Counted from the first letter of the stretch, positions 1-13,290 are shown. The stretch is DNA of 64,000 nt from an uncultured Nitrosospira sp. (GCA_900696515.1 CAADGK010000056.1:124001-188000), one strand, 5' to 3'. Numbers and translations are program-made. Notes: generated by a model not told the origin, from the letters alone.

Positions 1-1
1 G

Positions 2-565
2 TTTCCTTCCGGTGATCTGCAAGAGGTTGCCTTTGTCGGACGTTCCAATGTCGGCAAATCGTCCTTGATCAACTCGCTACTGAATCGTCGAGACCTGGCC
101 AAAGTCAGCCGGACACCGGGGAAAACACAAGCCGTGAACGTGTTTCTCATCTCTACCTCAGATCCAGCCATATCACGATTCCATCTCATGGATCTGCCCG
201 GTTATGGATTTGCGAACGTGCCAAAAACCGTCCGCAGGCAGTGGGGTCCCTTGCTGGAAAGCTATCTCCTCGGTCGTGCGGCGCTGCTCCGGGTTGTGTT
301 GTTGGTCGACAGCCGCGTCGTGACCGACCAGGATCGACAGACCATGGCCTGGCTCCGTTCGATCGGACATGACCCGCTTGTCGTCATGACCAAGGTTGAT
401 AAGCTGAAGTCCCAGGAGCGGGTGCGAACCCTCCGCCTGATCCATCAGAGTTTAGGACTTGCCGAAGGAGACGCCGTGATTCCCTATTCGTCCGTGACGG
501 GGGAGGGGAAAGACCGACTGTGGGGATCGTTGCGTGACGCGGCCAGCCGACGGCAGGATGTCTAG
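2..565 (+). CDS. engB: Ribosome-biogenesis GTPase EngB/YsxC (5' partial)
   Basis: GTPase needed for large-subunit ribosome assembly. The frame is open to the left edge, so the start lies outside the window; about 187 codons are visible. G-motifs are present in order: G1 GRSNVGKSS immediately at the left edge, G3 DLPGYG, G4 TKVDK and a G5-like PYSSVTGEG near the C-terminus. The GRSNVGKSS and DLPGYGFA signatures are typical of the EngB branch of TrmE-Era-EngA GTPases. The gene is convergent with the SurA-like gene; a dispersed repeat fills the gap. Confidence 0.95.
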   Translation, partial: FPSGDLQEVAFVGRSNVGKSSLINSLLNRRDLAKVSRTPGKTQAVNVFLISTSDPAISRFHLMDLPGYGFANVPKTVRRQWGPLLESYLLGRAALLRVVLLVDSRVVTDQDRQTMAWLRSIGHDPLVVMTKVDKLKSQERVRTLRLIHQSLGLAEGDAVIPYSSVTGEGKDRLWGSLRDAASRRQDV

Positions 566-579
566 CCCGCAAGTGTGGG

Positions 580-696
580 CTCAGAAAGTTGTGAGTGTTG
601 AGTGCTGAGTTATTCGGATCAGATGAGAGTCTTGCACCAGACAGACCAGGCTCGGGACCCTGAGCAAGTCGAAGCAGAAGCGTTCATGAGTCATGC
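580..696 (+). repeat. Dispersed MITE-like repeat, copy 1 (degenerate)
   Basis: Shares the core ctcagaaagttgtga, then gagttattcggatcagatga, then caccagacagaccag with the copies at 19374-19544 and 23301-23456. One terminal repeat (tcatgagtcatgc) is recognisable at the right end; the left end is eroded. It ends 3 bases from the stop codon of the minus-strand SurA-like gene. Confidence 0.7.
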
Positions 697-699
697 GAG

Positions 700-1656
700 C
701 TAGAACTTGATCTCGATGTAGGATTTATTCTTCAGTTCGACGAGCCAGGCTTGATACATGTCTTCACTTTTCTGCCGATAGACGAGTTCTTGGAGCTCCC
801 GGCGGACTTCCTCGTACGTCCGAAACCGTTTGGGTTTTCGATCGTCCATCCGGAGGATCTGGATTCCTTCAGGGCTTTCGATGATGTCGGAGATCCCGCC
901 GGGTACCAAGCGGGCGATGGCCTGATCGATGGCGGGGAGAAGCTCACCCTGCCGAACCAGGCCGAGCCGCCCGCCTTGCAGGGCATTGTCGTCGTCGGAG
1001 TATTCCCTGGCGACATCTTCAAACTTTTCCCCTCGCTTCAGATCGCTCATGGCGCGGCGGGCTTTGATCAGTGCATCCGCCAACCCGTCTGAGGCGCGTG
1101 GGCGGATCAGGATGTGACTCAATTCGTACTCTTCCGACAGGGCAAAGCGGTCGCGATGGTCGTTGTAGTACCGCTTCAGCTCAGAATCGCCGACCATGAT
1201 ATTGCCGCGGATCTGCTGATCGGCCACTCGCATGAGCAAGAGTTGATCGCGCACGGTTTGGAGGTCGTTGGGGTTCGCGGGATCGAGGGGGGTTCCTTGC
1301 CGTTTCATTTGCTCAAGGGCCTGCTTGACTTCGCTGTCGGCCACCTCCACTTTCTTGGCTTTGGCCTCCTGCAGCTGGAGTTTCCGCTCGATCAGCTTCG
1401 TCAAGGCCATGGATTCCGCCGTCTTGAGCTGTTGGGCGAGGTCGGCCCCGCGGTGCACACGGGAGAGACGCTCTTGCTCCGCCGCAAACTCCCGGCGGAC
1501 ATCGGACAGCATGATCAGTTCGGAATTGACGATCGCCACGATACGATCTTGCAGGTGAGCCGAAGCCGGATACGGGGACCAGCCGACGAACGCGAAGAGG
1601 AGAAGCGACGAGAGGAGGCTGGTTTTCCAACAGGCTCTATGAGAAGCGGTGATCAT
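700..1656 (-). CDS. surA: SurA-like periplasmic peptidyl-prolyl isomerase/chaperone
   Basis: 318 aa. An N-terminal hydrophobic signal segment ends in an ASA-type cleavage region (residues 12-33). It is followed by a SurA_N chaperone module beginning around VAIVNSELIMLSD and a single parvulin rotamase domain (about residues 175-270, with SHILIRP and GGRLGLVRQGEL). E. coli SurA has two parvulin domains, so this is the shorter one-domain form. The likely role is folding or delivery of outer-membrane proteins in the periplasm. It is co-directional with a second PpiC-type lipoprotein, mfd and rfaE2 upstream, which suggests one envelope-related operon. Confidence 0.88.
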   Translation of the reverse strand: MITASHRACWKTSLLSSLLLFAFVGWSPYPASAHLQDRIVAIVNSELIMLSDVRREFAAEQERLSRVHRGADLAQQLKTAESMALTKLIERKLQLQEAKAKKVEVADSEVKQALEQMKRQGTPLDPANPNDLQTVRDQLLLMRVADQQIRGNIMVGDSELKRYYNDHRDRFALSEEYELSHILIRPRASDGLADALIKARRAMSDLKRGEKFEDVAREYSDDDNALQGGRLGLVRQGELLPAIDQAIARLVPGGISDIIESPEGIQILRMDDRKPKRFRTYEEVRRELQELVYRQKSEDMYQAWLVELKNKSYIEIKF

Positions 1657-1741
1657 GGTTTCTGCACTTAGGGGCGGACAGCGCTCATCAGTCGGTCGGT
1701 AATTCTACACGAAGCGGCGGGTTCGTGGAAATCAGGCGACG

Positions 1742-2638
1742 CTAACGCTTGCCGGTGTTCTCGTTGATATATCGAGCGGCATCGGCAAACCGCACTGCTG
1801 CGTTGGTCCGAATGTCGGCGATCACCTCGTCGAATCGTTTCCGCCGCTTATCGGCCAGGAGTTCCTGGCGAAGGCGTTCCTTGGTCGCTAAATCGGTTTG
1901 GATAATGGCCTCATCCAGAGGGGACAACATGACGAGATAGTACCCATGCTCGGTCTTGATGGGGGCGCTGACCATCCCGGGCTTGAGGGTATGGACCGCT
2001 GCATCCAGCTCCGGAAGAAGCATCCCTCTTTTGTAAGGACCCAGATCACCGCCTTTGGATTTCGTCTTCTCGTCGATCGAGTACCGCTGGGCGAACTTGG
2101 CAAAGTGCCCGCCGCGATTCACCTGTGTTTCAAGATCCTTCGCGGCATAGACATTGGGCAACAGCATCACGGAAATATTGGCCTTCAGCGGGTCCAGCAG
2201 CTCGGCGGCGTGCTTCTCGTAATAGGCATCAAGTTCGGCTTGCGTCAGTTCGACCTTGGACTGGAGCTTGTCTTTCAGCAGTTCGTCGAGGATGAGTTGT
2301 TCCTTATACCGTTGCGTCTTGTCCCGGATGACATCACTATGATCCAAGCCTCGCCGCCGTCCCTCCTGCATCAGGAGCTCTCGGGTAATCAGTTCCTCCA
2401 GGAATTTGCGTTTGCCGCCGTCCTTCTCATAGCGGGAACGCGTGGCTTGGGAGAGTTCCCCCCATCGAAGATCGAACTCGGTCTGGGTAATCGCCCGGCC
2501 GTTCACCAATGCGACGATCGGTTCCTCCTGCCGCTCGCCACAGCCGGACAGCGCCGGTCCGAAGCAGGCCACTATGCCGGCAAGGAGCCCGGGTATGACA
2601 GAGGTGCGACAGAAGGTCAGGAACCGGAAGGGTATCAT
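1742..2638 (-). CDS. PpiC/SurA-type peptidyl-prolyl isomerase lipoprotein
   Basis: 298 aa from ATG at 2638. An upstream in-frame start at 2731 would read back into the mfd C-terminus; 2638 puts the start 26 bases after the mfd stop and gives a normal lipoprotein signal with lipobox LSGC. After the lipidated Cys come VALVNGRAIT (SurA_N-like), a long helical region and a parvulin domain with GGDLGPYKRGMLLPE. The probable role is an inner-leaflet or outer-membrane-anchored periplasmic foldase, like PrsA or PpiD. It is a paralogue of the neighbouring SurA-like gene, and the tandem may act on the same clients. Confidence 0.87.
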   Translation of the reverse strand: MIPFRFLTFCRTSVIPGLLAGIVACFGPALSGCGERQEEPIVALVNGRAITQTEFDLRWGELSQATRSRYEKDGGKRKFLEELITRELLMQEGRRRGLDHSDVIRDKTQRYKEQLILDELLKDKLQSKVELTQAELDAYYEKHAAELLDPLKANISVMLLPNVYAAKDLETQVNRGGHFAKFAQRYSIDEKTKSKGGDLGPYKRGMLLPELDAAVHTLKPGMVSAPIKTEHGYYLVMLSPLDEAIIQTDLATKERLRQELLADKRRKRFDEVIADIRTNAAVRFADAARYINENTGKR

Positions 2639-2663
2639 AAGTGGTGGTATCTGCGGGTGTCGA

Positions 2664-6134
<3,471 letters not shown>

Positions 6135-6137
6135 GAA

Positions 6138-6620
6138 TTACGTCGCGGTTGAGCGGATACGTTGAAGGAGTGCCGTGGTCGACAGGCCGGGAACCAGCGG
6201 GATGGTCTTGACGATGCCCCCACGGGCTTCGACCACTTGTCGACCGACGATCCGGTCGATGGTCCAATCTCCGCCTTTTACCAGGATGTCCGGTTGGACG
6301 GCCGTAATGAGTGCAAGGGGGTCAGGCTCGTCGAAGATCCCTACATAATCGACGCAGGCCAAGGCCGCCAAGACCTCGGCCCGCTGGGCTTCCGGAACAA
6401 TCGGCCGGTTCGGACCTTTTTCTAAATGACGGACGGATGCATCACTGTTCACCCCCACGACAAGGACGTCGCCCAGGGCCTTCGCCGCTTGGAGGTATCG
6501 AGTATGTCCGATGTGCATCAGGTCGAAGCACCCGTTGGTGAACACGATCCGCTTTCCCTTCGTCCGATCCATGGCCAGAACGCGGAGGAGGTGCTCTCGT
6601 GAGAAGACCTTGGAGTCCAT
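6138..6620 (-). CDS. rfaE2: D-glycero-beta-D-manno-heptose 1-phosphate adenylyltransferase
   Basis: 160 aa cytidylyltransferase-fold enzyme corresponding to the C-terminal half of HldE. It has the nucleotide-binding signature [13 protein letters not shown] (about residues 27-39) and a conserved LVKGGDW. The sugar-kinase half is absent, so this is the stand-alone RfaE2 form. It activates heptose phosphate for LPS core synthesis; gmhA, an earlier step of the same pathway, lies 5 kb away at 11700. It heads a run with mfd 3 bases downstream. Confidence 0.93.
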   Translation of the reverse strand: MDSKVFSREHLLRVLAMDRTKGKRIVFTNGCFDLMHIGHTRYLQAAKALGDVLVVGVNSDASVRHLEKGPNRPIVPEAQRAEVLAALACVDYVGIFDEPDPLALITAVQPDILVKGGDWTIDRIVGRQVVEARGGIVKTIPLVPGLSTTALLQRIRSTAT

Positions 6621-6816
6621 CGCCCCATCATACCTGGCTGGTGGTGCGAGTGAAAGAGCGATTCCTGTCGTGCTCGGACAGCGTCGGGCCGGGGTATGCT
6701 GGCTGGCGGAGGTCCCGATCAGGCGGTGAGCATTGGCTCAAGTTCTCACATAACGAACCGATACGGCACATAACGGATTCGAGAGACTGGCACCCTGTCT
6801 GGTTCGAGGGAGGGGT

Positions 6817-9800
6817 GTGTCCGGAGTCACACCGATGCATGATGGTGACATACATCTGGTCTGGGTTATCGGCCTCGTCAATCTCCTGCTGATCGCCCCC
6901 CTGATTCTTTTCCTTGTATTGGCGTCGCGACGGGACCGGGCTCGTCGGCATCAGGCAGAGGAGGAGAGGGGCCGGCTGCAAGAAAATGAACAGCGGCTCA
7001 GGCGCATTCTGGAGGCTGAGCCGCAGGGGATTCTGGTGTCGGGATTCGACCATCGGATCCTCCAGATTAATCCGGCCGGTTGTCTGCTCCTCGATGCCGG
7101 CTTTGCGGAGGAACTCCTTGGTCGAGATCTCCGAGACTTTGTCCATCGGGGCGATCATCAGCAGTTCGATGATCTGCGCAGGGTTGCTCGAGAGGGACAT
7201 GAAACCCGTGGAGGGTGCAGACTGGTGGGTTTGTCCGGCCAAGTTCGGTGGGTCGAGATGACGGCTGTTCCCCTTCCGGTGGACAACGGATCGGGACGAT
7301 CGATCCTGAGCGTCCTCCAAGATGTGACGGAGCAAAAGCGCGCCGATCGCCGTCAAGCCCTCCAACATGCGGTGGCGAAGGTGCTTGCGGCGTCTTCCAC
7401 CGTCGAGCAAGCCATCCCGGATCTTCTGCAGGCGATCGTGGCCAGTCTGGATTGGCAGGTCGGGTTGTTCTGGAAAGTGCAGGACGACCGGCGATCGCTC
7501 ACCTGCGAGCATGAGTGGGCCGTTGATGCGACGGTGGTCCAGGAGTTCTTGCGCAACAGCCGGTATCAGGACCGCGGTCCTGGCTCCGATCTGCCGGGTT
7601 GTTGCTGGGCGCGCGGCGAGCCCCTGTGGATCGAGGATATCGTGGGAGCGCCGATCTTTACGCGTGAATCCGCGGGGACACCGGGGGTACTGCGTGGGGC
7701 TTGTGCCTTTCCGATTTGGCTCAGGGCCAATGTCTATGGCGTGATGGAATTCCTCAGCCGAGAGGCGCAGGCGGAAGACTGGGACCTGTTACGGGCATTG
7801 GGCACGACCGGAAGCCAGATCGGTCTCTTCGTCGAGAGGGCTGAAGTGGAAGCGGCGTTGCATCAGAACGAGGCCCGCACCAGCTTGATCATCGACACGG
7901 CTCTTGATGCGGTCGTGACCATGGATGACAACGGCCGTATCACGGAGTGGAACGCCCAGGCGGAACAGGTCTTCGGATGGTCCGGGCTTGAGGCCATCGG
8001 GCGGGATGCGGCCGACACGATCTGCCCGTCGTCCCATCGTCCGGGCTATCGGGAGTATGTGCGGCGCCTTCTCGAGCCTCGGGATGTGCCGGCTTCCCAG
8101 CGGTTGGTGGAGATGACCGGGCTTCGGCGAGACGGTCGAGAATTCCCCATGGAAATCGCCATGACGCCGCTGACCATTGAGGGGACCACTCTTTTCAGCG
8201 CGTTCATTCGGGATATCACCGGACGGAAGGAAGCGGAGCAGGCGTTGAAAAACTATGCTCAGCAATTGGAGCAGATCAACCATCAACTGGACGGGGCGCT
8301 GAGAGAAGCGAAGGCCGCAACCGAGGCCAAGTCGTTGTTTCTTGCCAGCATGAGTCACGAAATCCGGACGCCGATGAACGGGGTGATCGGCATGACCGGA
8401 CTCCTGTTGGACACTGTACTGACGGAGGAGCAACGTGAATACGCCGAAACGGTTCGGACCTGCGGCGACCACCTGCTGACGATCATCAACGACATTCTCG
8501 ACTTCTCAAAGATCGAGGCCGGAAAGCTGGAATTGGAGACGATCGCGTTCGACCTTCGCCTCGCGATCGACGAATCGCTGGATCTCGTGGCGGAACGAGC
8601 CTCGTCCAAGGGGATCAATCTGGCTTGTTTGTTCCACGCCGATGTGCCGAGGCACTTGCTGGGCGACCCGGGCCGCCTCCGCCAGATCGTCATGAATTTG
8701 ACCGCGAATGCCATTAAGTTTACCGATCAGGGCGACGTGGTCGTGGAGGTGACCGTCGAGGCCGAGTCGACGGAGGAGACCACGGTTCGTGTGGCGGTTA
8801 CGGATACGGGCATCGGTATTTCCGAGGAAGCCCGCGACCGGCTGTTTCAGTCGTTCAGTCAGGCCGATGGATCGACGACGAGAAAATACGGCGGGACCGG
8901 GCTCGGCCTCGCCATTTGCAAACGTCTGATCGAGTTGATGGGCGGTACGATCGGCGTGACGAGTCATGTGGGGGTCGGGAGCTGCTTCTGGTTTACGGTG
9001 CCGTTGCAGAAGCAGGTCGGTGGTTCCCGGGCGGTTGATACGGCTTCTGCCCTCTTGACCGGCCTCCATATTCTCATCGTGGACGGCAAGGCCATCAACC
9101 GGACGATTCTGGAGCTGATGACGAAAAAGTGGGGGATGCGGCCGACGCTCGTCACGAACGGCCCCGAAGCGCTCAGGGCTCTGAGTCAGGCACAAAGGCA
9201 ACCGCCATTTGACCTGGTGCTGTTGGATGTGGATATGGGGCCGACGAATGGCATCGAATTGGCGCGCACGATACGGGCCGGAACCGGAGGGGCCGGCATT
9301 GAACTGGTGCTGCTGACTTCGTTCGGCCGGCGGGGAGATGCCAAGACCGCCAAGGCGGCGGGGATCTCCGCGTATCTGACGAAACCCGTTCGCGAGCGGC
9401 AATTGCACGAGTGTCTCGTTGCCGTCATGACGCAACATGCTGCGGCAACGGGGAATGAGCCGGTTCCTCTCATTACTCGCCATACCCTTGCCGAGACGAA
9501 GGCCAAGGTGGACCTTCGCATCCTCCTGGCGGAGGATAACATCATCAATCAAAAAGTGGCGGTCCGCCTCTTCCAGCGATTGGGGTATCGCATTGACGTG
9601 GTGGCCAACGGGCGGGAGGTGATCGAGGCGGTAGCCAGGATCCGGTATGATGCCATCTTCATGGACTGCCAAATGCCGGAGATGGATGGATTTGAAGCGA
9701 CACGCGTGATTCGGGAACGTGAGAAATCCAAAACAGTTTTAGGTTCCACGTTTCAGGTTTCAAAAGTAGAACCGGAGCTTTCCGGCTTCCAACCTGAAAC

Positions 9801-10011
9801 TCAAAACCCGAAATCTGAAACGTTCTATCGCGTGCCGATCGTGGCCTTGACCGCGAACGCCATGCAGGGAGACCGTGAGCAATGTCTGGCCGCGGGGATG
9901 GACGACTATCTTTCCAAACCTATCTCACTCGAGGCCCTGGCAACCCTTCTCGAACGCATGAAACACGTACGCGAGGGATATCGGTCAGGGGAGAACCAAG
10001 AAGCGGCTTAA
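6817..10011 (+). CDS. Membrane-anchored hybrid sensor histidine kinase (PAS-GAF-PAS-HisKA-HATPase-REC-REC)
   Basis: 1064 aa from GTG at 6817, which follows a GAGGGAGG stretch. One membrane segment (residues about 13-36), then PAS (55-180), GAF (185-345), PAS (355-475), HisKA with [12 protein letters not shown] (phospho-His about 514), HATPase with DTGIGIS and GGTGLGLAI, and two receiver domains with phospho-acceptor candidates D805 and D950. There is no obvious partner regulator next door, so it may signal through phosphorelay. The second receiver carries an unusual insert of about 32 residues (972-1003) encoded by a palindromic repeat; see the separate entry. The sensed signal cannot be told from sequence. 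Confidence 0.9.
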   Translation: MSGVTPMHDGDIHLVWVIGLVNLLLIAPLILFLVLASRRDRARRHQAEEERGRLQENEQRLRRILEAEPQGILVSGFDHRILQINPAGCLLLDAGFAEELLGRDLRDFVHRGDHQQFDDLRRVAREGHETRGGCRLVGLSGQVRWVEMTAVPLPVDNGSGRSILSVLQDVTEQKRADRRQALQHAVAKVLAASSTVEQAIPDLLQAIVASLDWQVGLFWKVQDDRRSLTCEHEWAVDATVVQEFLRNSRYQDRGPGSDLPGCCWARGEPLWIEDIVGAPIFTRESAGTPGVLRGACAFPIWLRANVYGVMEFLSREAQAEDWDLLRALGTTGSQIGLFVERAEVEAALHQNEARTSLIIDTALDAVVTMDDNGRITEWNAQAEQVFGWSGLEAIGRDAADTICPSSHRPGYREYVRRLLEPRDVPASQRLVEMTGLRRDGREFPMEIAMTPLTIEGTTLFSAFIRDITGRKEAEQALKNYAQQLEQINHQLDGALREAKAATEAKSLFLASMSHEIRTPMNGVIGMTGLLLDTVLTEEQREYAETVRTCGDHLLTIINDILDFSKIEAGKLELETIAFDLRLAIDESLDLVAERASSKGINLACLFHADVPRHLLGDPGRLRQIVMNLTANAIKFTDQGDVVVEVTVEAESTEETTVRVAVTDTGIGISEEARDRLFQSFSQADGSTTRKYGGTGLGLAICKRLIELMGGTIGVTSHVGVGSCFWFTVPLQKQVGGSRAVDTASALLTGLHILIVDGKAINRTILELMTKKWGMRPTLVTNGPEALRALSQAQRQPPFDLVLLDVDMGPTNGIELARTIRAGTGGAGIELVLLTSFGRRGDAKTAKAAGISAYLTKPVRERQLHECLVAVMTQHAAATGNEPVPLITRHTLAETKAKVDLRILLAEDNIINQKVAVRLFQRLGYRIDVVANGREVIEAVARIRYDAIFMDCQMPEMDGFEATRVIREREKSKTVLGSTFQVSKVEPELSGFQPETQNPKSETFYRVPIVALTANAMQGDREQCLAAGMDDYLSKPISLEALATLLERMKHVREGYRSGENQEAA
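9733..9828 (+). repeat. In-frame palindromic repeat inside the second receiver domain
   Basis: About 96 bases with a 10-bp perfect inverted repeat (gtttcaggtt at 9750-9759, aacctgaaac at 9791-9800) and gtttca/tgaaac low-complexity text like intergenic repeats elsewhere in the window. It keeps the frame and adds about 32 residues between the VIRERE and [11 protein letters not shown] blocks, where response regulators normally have a short linker. Confidence 0.65.
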
Positions 10012-10043
10012 GCGGGAGTTGCCTTCCGCAAGTTTCGCTGGTG

Positions 10044-10730
10044 TTACGCCAGCTCGAGCGGCAACTGCTCCGGCGACTTTGTGCGGGGGTGTGGCGGTCG
10101 CGGTTGAGGACGAGCCGGAGAAGCCTGATCGGTGAATAGGCGGGGATCGTCTTTGTGTTGCACTGGTTCTGTTGTGAGCTCTTGCAAGGTTCCTCGGCAG
10201 GCTCCGCAGTGATGTCGTTGAGGCTGGATCGTTTTCCGTTGTCGCCGGTAGAGACGTCCGCACTTGATGCATTGCCAGGCGAATCTCGACAAGGCGATGA
10301 CCTCTTTCTCCAGCGAGTGGTACGTCGTTACAGCCACCTCTCCCGAAGAATTGATCTGTCTCATTTTTCTCAGAAATGCCAGGCCATGATCAGGGCGCCG
10401 TTTCAGGACATCGAACTGCCATTGGTGAATCATTTCATGCGCAAGGGTGTTGATCAGTTCCTGCTCCACGTGGGACATTCGCGCGGCCAGTTGTTCAAAG
10501 AGGGGACGCGACAGGCGAATCTCTCGACGACCTGTACTCGGGAGATTGGGATACGACGTTCGTGGCCCGCCACGGCAGGTGAACATGCCGACGGAGGAGG
10601 TCAGGCGTTCACTCCAGCGGATCGGAATCGGGGGGAGCAGGTTTGAAAAATACCGTGCATTGAGCTGTTGCCAGCGCGTCTCCAGCGCCTGAGCCGAAAG
10701 GCTCGCCGGGAGGGTTGTAGCCGGCTTCAT
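10044..10730 (-). CDS. SprT-like zinc metallopeptidase domain protein
   Basis: 228 aa. It carries the metalloprotease motif H98-E-M-I-H102 with H115 as a possible third ligand, then a zinc ribbon (C154xxC157, C175xxC178), the layout of the SprT/Spartan family. It ends in a Pro/Arg-rich tail. Family members are linked to processing of DNA-associated proteins, but the role of the bacterial members is poorly known. It overlaps the 3' end of the next upstream gene by 4 bases (10727-10730), implying a shared transcript with the 10727-11716 gene and gmhA. Confidence 0.82.
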   Translation of the reverse strand: MKPATTLPASLSAQALETRWQQLNARYFSNLLPPIPIRWSERLTSSVGMFTCRGGPRTSYPNLPSTGRREIRLSRPLFEQLAARMSHVEQELINTLAHEMIHQWQFDVLKRRPDHGLAFLRKMRQINSSGEVAVTTYHSLEKEVIALSRFAWQCIKCGRLYRRQRKTIQPQRHHCGACRGTLQELTTEPVQHKDDPRLFTDQASPARPQPRPPHPRTKSPEQLPLELA

Positions 10731-11716
10731 CCCAGCTCCTCCAGCACGGCCGCGGCGAGCAGAGGCAGCATGATTTCATGGTGGCCGGTCAGTGAATAGC
10801 CCTGGCCGCCTTTTTGTGTCGGACGCCGCACGACGTTAGTCTGAGGGCGGTAATGGACCAAGAAATCCATGTTGGCGGTGGTAATGTTCGAGATCGGATG
10901 GCCGAGGTTGCGCCCCAGCGACAGCGTTTTGAGAAAGACTTCCGGAAGAATGACGGCGGATCCGATGTTGACGTACACCCCGCCTTCCATCTTGGCAACC
11001 ACGGCAGTCAGTCGACGAAAGTCGAGCAGCGAAGTCGCTCCGATGGCGGCTCCATCCGCCGAGGGATGCATGTGGATAATGTCGGTGCCGACCGCGACAT
11101 GGACCGTGACCGGTATGCCGAGTCGAACACCAGTGGCCAGAATGCTGGTCTTGCGATTCGGGAATTGGTTCGCTGCCCGATCCATGTAGCTCCCAATCGC
11201 CTCCCCCAATCCCTGGCCTGCCGCTGCGCCGCGGATGATTGCGTCATTCAGGATCCGTCCCGTCTCCTCCGCCATGCCGAACCGGCCTTCATCGATCTCG
11301 GCATCGACTTCCTCCGAGGTGTGCCCCATGAGGGCCAATTCGAAGTCATGGATAATTCCCGCTCCATTCATGGCCACGGCCGTCACGATTCCCCGTTCCA
11401 TCAAATCCGTGATGATCGGCGCGAGTCCCACCTTGATGACATGGGCACCGATTCCGACGATGACGGGACGGCGCTTCCGATGGGCCTTGACGATCGCGCG
11501 GGCGACGGCCCGCAATGACTTGACCGCGAGGATATCAGGCAAGCCATCGCAGAAGGTCTTGAACGAAGCTCCGCGTTTCCATGGCGTCGCAAAATCGGAG
11601 ACTCGAACCTTGCTGTACCGTTTCTTCAAGGGATAGGTCTTGAGATCCGATGCGTTGATCGGAGCAATCAAGGCAGGACGGCCGGTTGAAGATGTCCGTT
11701 CAGGACGCGTTGCCAA
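10727..11716 (-). CDS. Conserved protein resembling deoxyhypusine-synthase-like enzymes
   Basis: 329 aa. It has a Rossmann-like segment VIVGIGAHVIKVGL, a helical block around MGHTSEEVDAEIDEGRFGM, and a conserved TDIIHMHP/GHHEIMLPLL C-terminal half. The overall pattern reminds me of the deoxyhypusine synthase family, but I do not see the usual lysine-centred active-site motif with confidence, so the reaction is open. Bacteria generally lack hypusinated eIF5A, so a different substrate would be expected. It overlaps gmhA by 17 bases and the SprT-like gene by 4, so the three form an operon. Confidence 0.6.
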   Translation of the reverse strand: MATRPERTSSTGRPALIAPINASDLKTYPLKKRYSKVRVSDFATPWKRGASFKTFCDGLPDILAVKSLRAVARAIVKAHRKRRPVIVGIGAHVIKVGLAPIITDLMERGIVTAVAMNGAGIIHDFELALMGHTSEEVDAEIDEGRFGMAEETGRILNDAIIRGAAAGQGLGEAIGSYMDRAANQFPNRKTSILATGVRLGIPVTVHVAVGTDIIHMHPSADGAAIGATSLLDFRRLTAVVAKMEGGVYVNIGSAVILPEVFLKTLSLGRNLGHPISNITTANMDFLVHYRPQTNVVRRPTQKGGQGYSLTGHHEIMLPLLAAAVLEELG

Positions 11717-12278
11717 GGAGATGATCCTCTATCAGCTCACAGAGCACATGGCCCAGCGTGATGTGACTTTCCTGGATCCGAGATGTCAGGGTGGACGGCA
11801 CGATAAACGGGTGATCAACCAGTCCAGCCAGTTTGCCTCCCGATCCGCCGGTCCAGGCCACGGTGATGAGCCCGCATTCACGCGCCGCCGTGATGCCTTT
11901 CAGGACATTGGGAGAGTTTCCGCTCGTACTGATGCCGATGGCAATATCACCCTTGCGGCCATGCGCTCGAACCTGGCGGGCGAAGAGCTCGTCATACCCA
12001 TAGTCGTTCGCAATGCAGGTAATAGCGGCGATATCCGTCGCCAAGGCGATCGCCGGGAGCGGCACCCGGTCGCGCCGATAGCGGCCCACAAATTCAGCGG
12101 CGATGTGGGCGGCATCCGTGGAGCTTCCGCCGTTTCCGAAGAGCAGAACTTTGTTGCCGTTGTTGAACGCGTTCGCGATGATCTGTGCGACCTGCACGAT
12201 GCTGTCGGCATGCTCTCGTGCGAATTGCTGTTTGACTTGAGCGCTTTCAGCAAATGCGCTTAGCACCGATTCTTTCAT
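11700..12278 (-). CDS. gmhA: Phosphoheptose isomerase GmhA (SIS domain)
   Basis: 192 aa from ATG at 12278 (MKESV...), preferred over the in-frame 12314 start because it matches the usual family N-terminus. The SIS fold is visible: FGNGGSSTDAAHIAAEFVGR, then GISTSGNSPNVLKG and the C-terminal ESHITLGHVLCELIE helix carrying metal-binding His/Glu. It converts sedoheptulose 7-phosphate to heptose 7-phosphate for LPS core. With rfaE2 at 6138 it provides two steps of the ADP-heptose route. Confidence 0.93.
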   Translation of the reverse strand: MKESVLSAFAESAQVKQQFAREHADSIVQVAQIIANAFNNGNKVLLFGNGGSSTDAAHIAAEFVGRYRRDRVPLPAIALATDIAAITCIANDYGYDELFARQVRAHGRKGDIAIGISTSGNSPNVLKGITAARECGLITVAWTGGSGGKLAGLVDHPFIVPSTLTSRIQESHITLGHVLCELIEDHLLGNAS

Positions 12279-12383
12279 GGGCGAGATTCTAGGCGAGGCG
12301 GCACGGTGTGTCAAACGAAGGCGGGGATCCGTCGTGTGAGCACAACATGGTTGTTGTGCGAGAATCGGGTTGGCCGACCGCGT

Positions 12384-12899
12384 TCACTGCACGATCTCCC
12401 AATGACCACCCTTGGCTGGACCAACACGCTTCACATATCCCTTCGTTTTCAGATGATGAATGTTCTTTTCTATGGCCGTCGTGCTCAAGCGTAAGCGCTT
12501 TGCCAGTTCCGATACAGTGACCCTGGGATTGTCTTTCATAGACTGCACAATGGCCGTACGGGTTTTACCCAACTTTTCACCCAACCGGTCTTGGACAGTC
12601 CCAGAGGCGGAAGCCCGCAGGTGCGCAGGATTCGCGCGGAAGGTCAGCATCAGCCCTGCCATCCCGAAGTCATAGGCCGGCGGATCAATCCCGTGCTCCC
12701 GGCATTCGCGGTTGATCTTCTCGCTACCGCGCCCCCAGGACTCGATATAGCCTGCTCGGAAGAACGCATTGGCGATCAATGGATTGAAAGGTTGGGACGG
12801 ATGTTTGCCCAGCAGTTTTTCCAACGTCCAGTGCTCCGGCAGATCGCCGGAGTTCCAGAGCACGAGCTTATCTTCATACACGCTGATCTGGATGGGCAC
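12384..12899 (-). pseudogene. C-terminal remnant of an AlbA/HATPase_c_4-type ATP-binding HTH protein
   Basis: 171 codons from GTG at 12899. It begins in the middle of a GHKL-like ATP-binding region (YEDKLVLWNSGDLP, then NPLIANAFFRAGYIESWGRG), followed by a winged HTH (VTVSELAKRLRLSTTAIEKNIHHLK). Complete relatives are usually several hundred residues with an N-terminal Schlafen/AlbA_2 domain. That part is absent, and the bases upstream of the GTG do not encode the expected preceding residues in any frame I checked. I read it as a 5'-deleted gene at the edge of the accessory island. Confidence 0.7.
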
Positions 12900-12994
12900 G
12901 CTTCTGAATGAAGAAATTTGTTTTGCGAAGAATACCCCTTTCCAAGCAGGAAATCACCACAGCTCAACGGCCGGGAGACTCAAAATAGGCGTCA

Positions 12995-13240
12995 TTATTG
13001 GGACGGTTCGCAGATCAGTGGATCAAGACGATCGGCATGTTGATGGGCCCACGAAAGCCATTGGTCTGCTGGGCTTCCCGGTCGGATCTCCCCGTGCTTG
13101 GCAATCAGCACTTCTTTGAGAGCGGCCAGATACCCTCGGAGCTGTTGCGCCTTGGCCCAATTGACGGCTTCCTGTTCCAATCTTTGGAGGACAGGGCATG
13201 CCCATCGTGACAGACACTTGCGTTGATCACCGTTATGCAC
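12995..13240 (-). CDS. Short hypothetical protein, probably a remnant
   Basis: 81 aa. The C-terminal half (YLAALKEVLIAKHGEIRPG followed by WLSWAHQHADRLDPL) resembles the tail of larger DNA-associated proteins that often end in an ADRLDPL-like string. No start signal or domain is visible at the N-terminus, so a truncated gene next to the preceding remnant is likelier than a functional small protein. Confidence 0.4.
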   Translation of the reverse strand: MHNGDQRKCLSRWACPVLQRLEQEAVNWAKAQQLRGYLAALKEVLIAKHGEIRPGSPADQWLSWAHQHADRLDPLICEPSQ

Positions 13241-13252
13241 CTGTCAATCGAA

Positions 13253-13281
13253 TTGAATGGGCATAGAGCCAGTGGTATAGT
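13253..13281 (+). promoter_or_regulatory. Sigma-70-type promoter of the CARF gene
   Basis: TTGAAT (13253-13258), a 17-base spacer, then TATAGT (13276-13281). A start of transcription near 13288 would leave almost no leader before the ATG at 13291, so the mRNA may be leaderless or nearly so. Called by consensus match only. Confidence 0.5.
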
Positions 13282-13290
13282 CGTCGCGCC

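Noticed and set aside
8506..9672. Long minus-strand open frame of 388 codons inside the hybrid kinase
   Set aside because: It is antisense to clearly conserved HisKA/HATPase/REC coding sequence, has no recognisable domain, and long antisense frames are expected in GC-rich genes.
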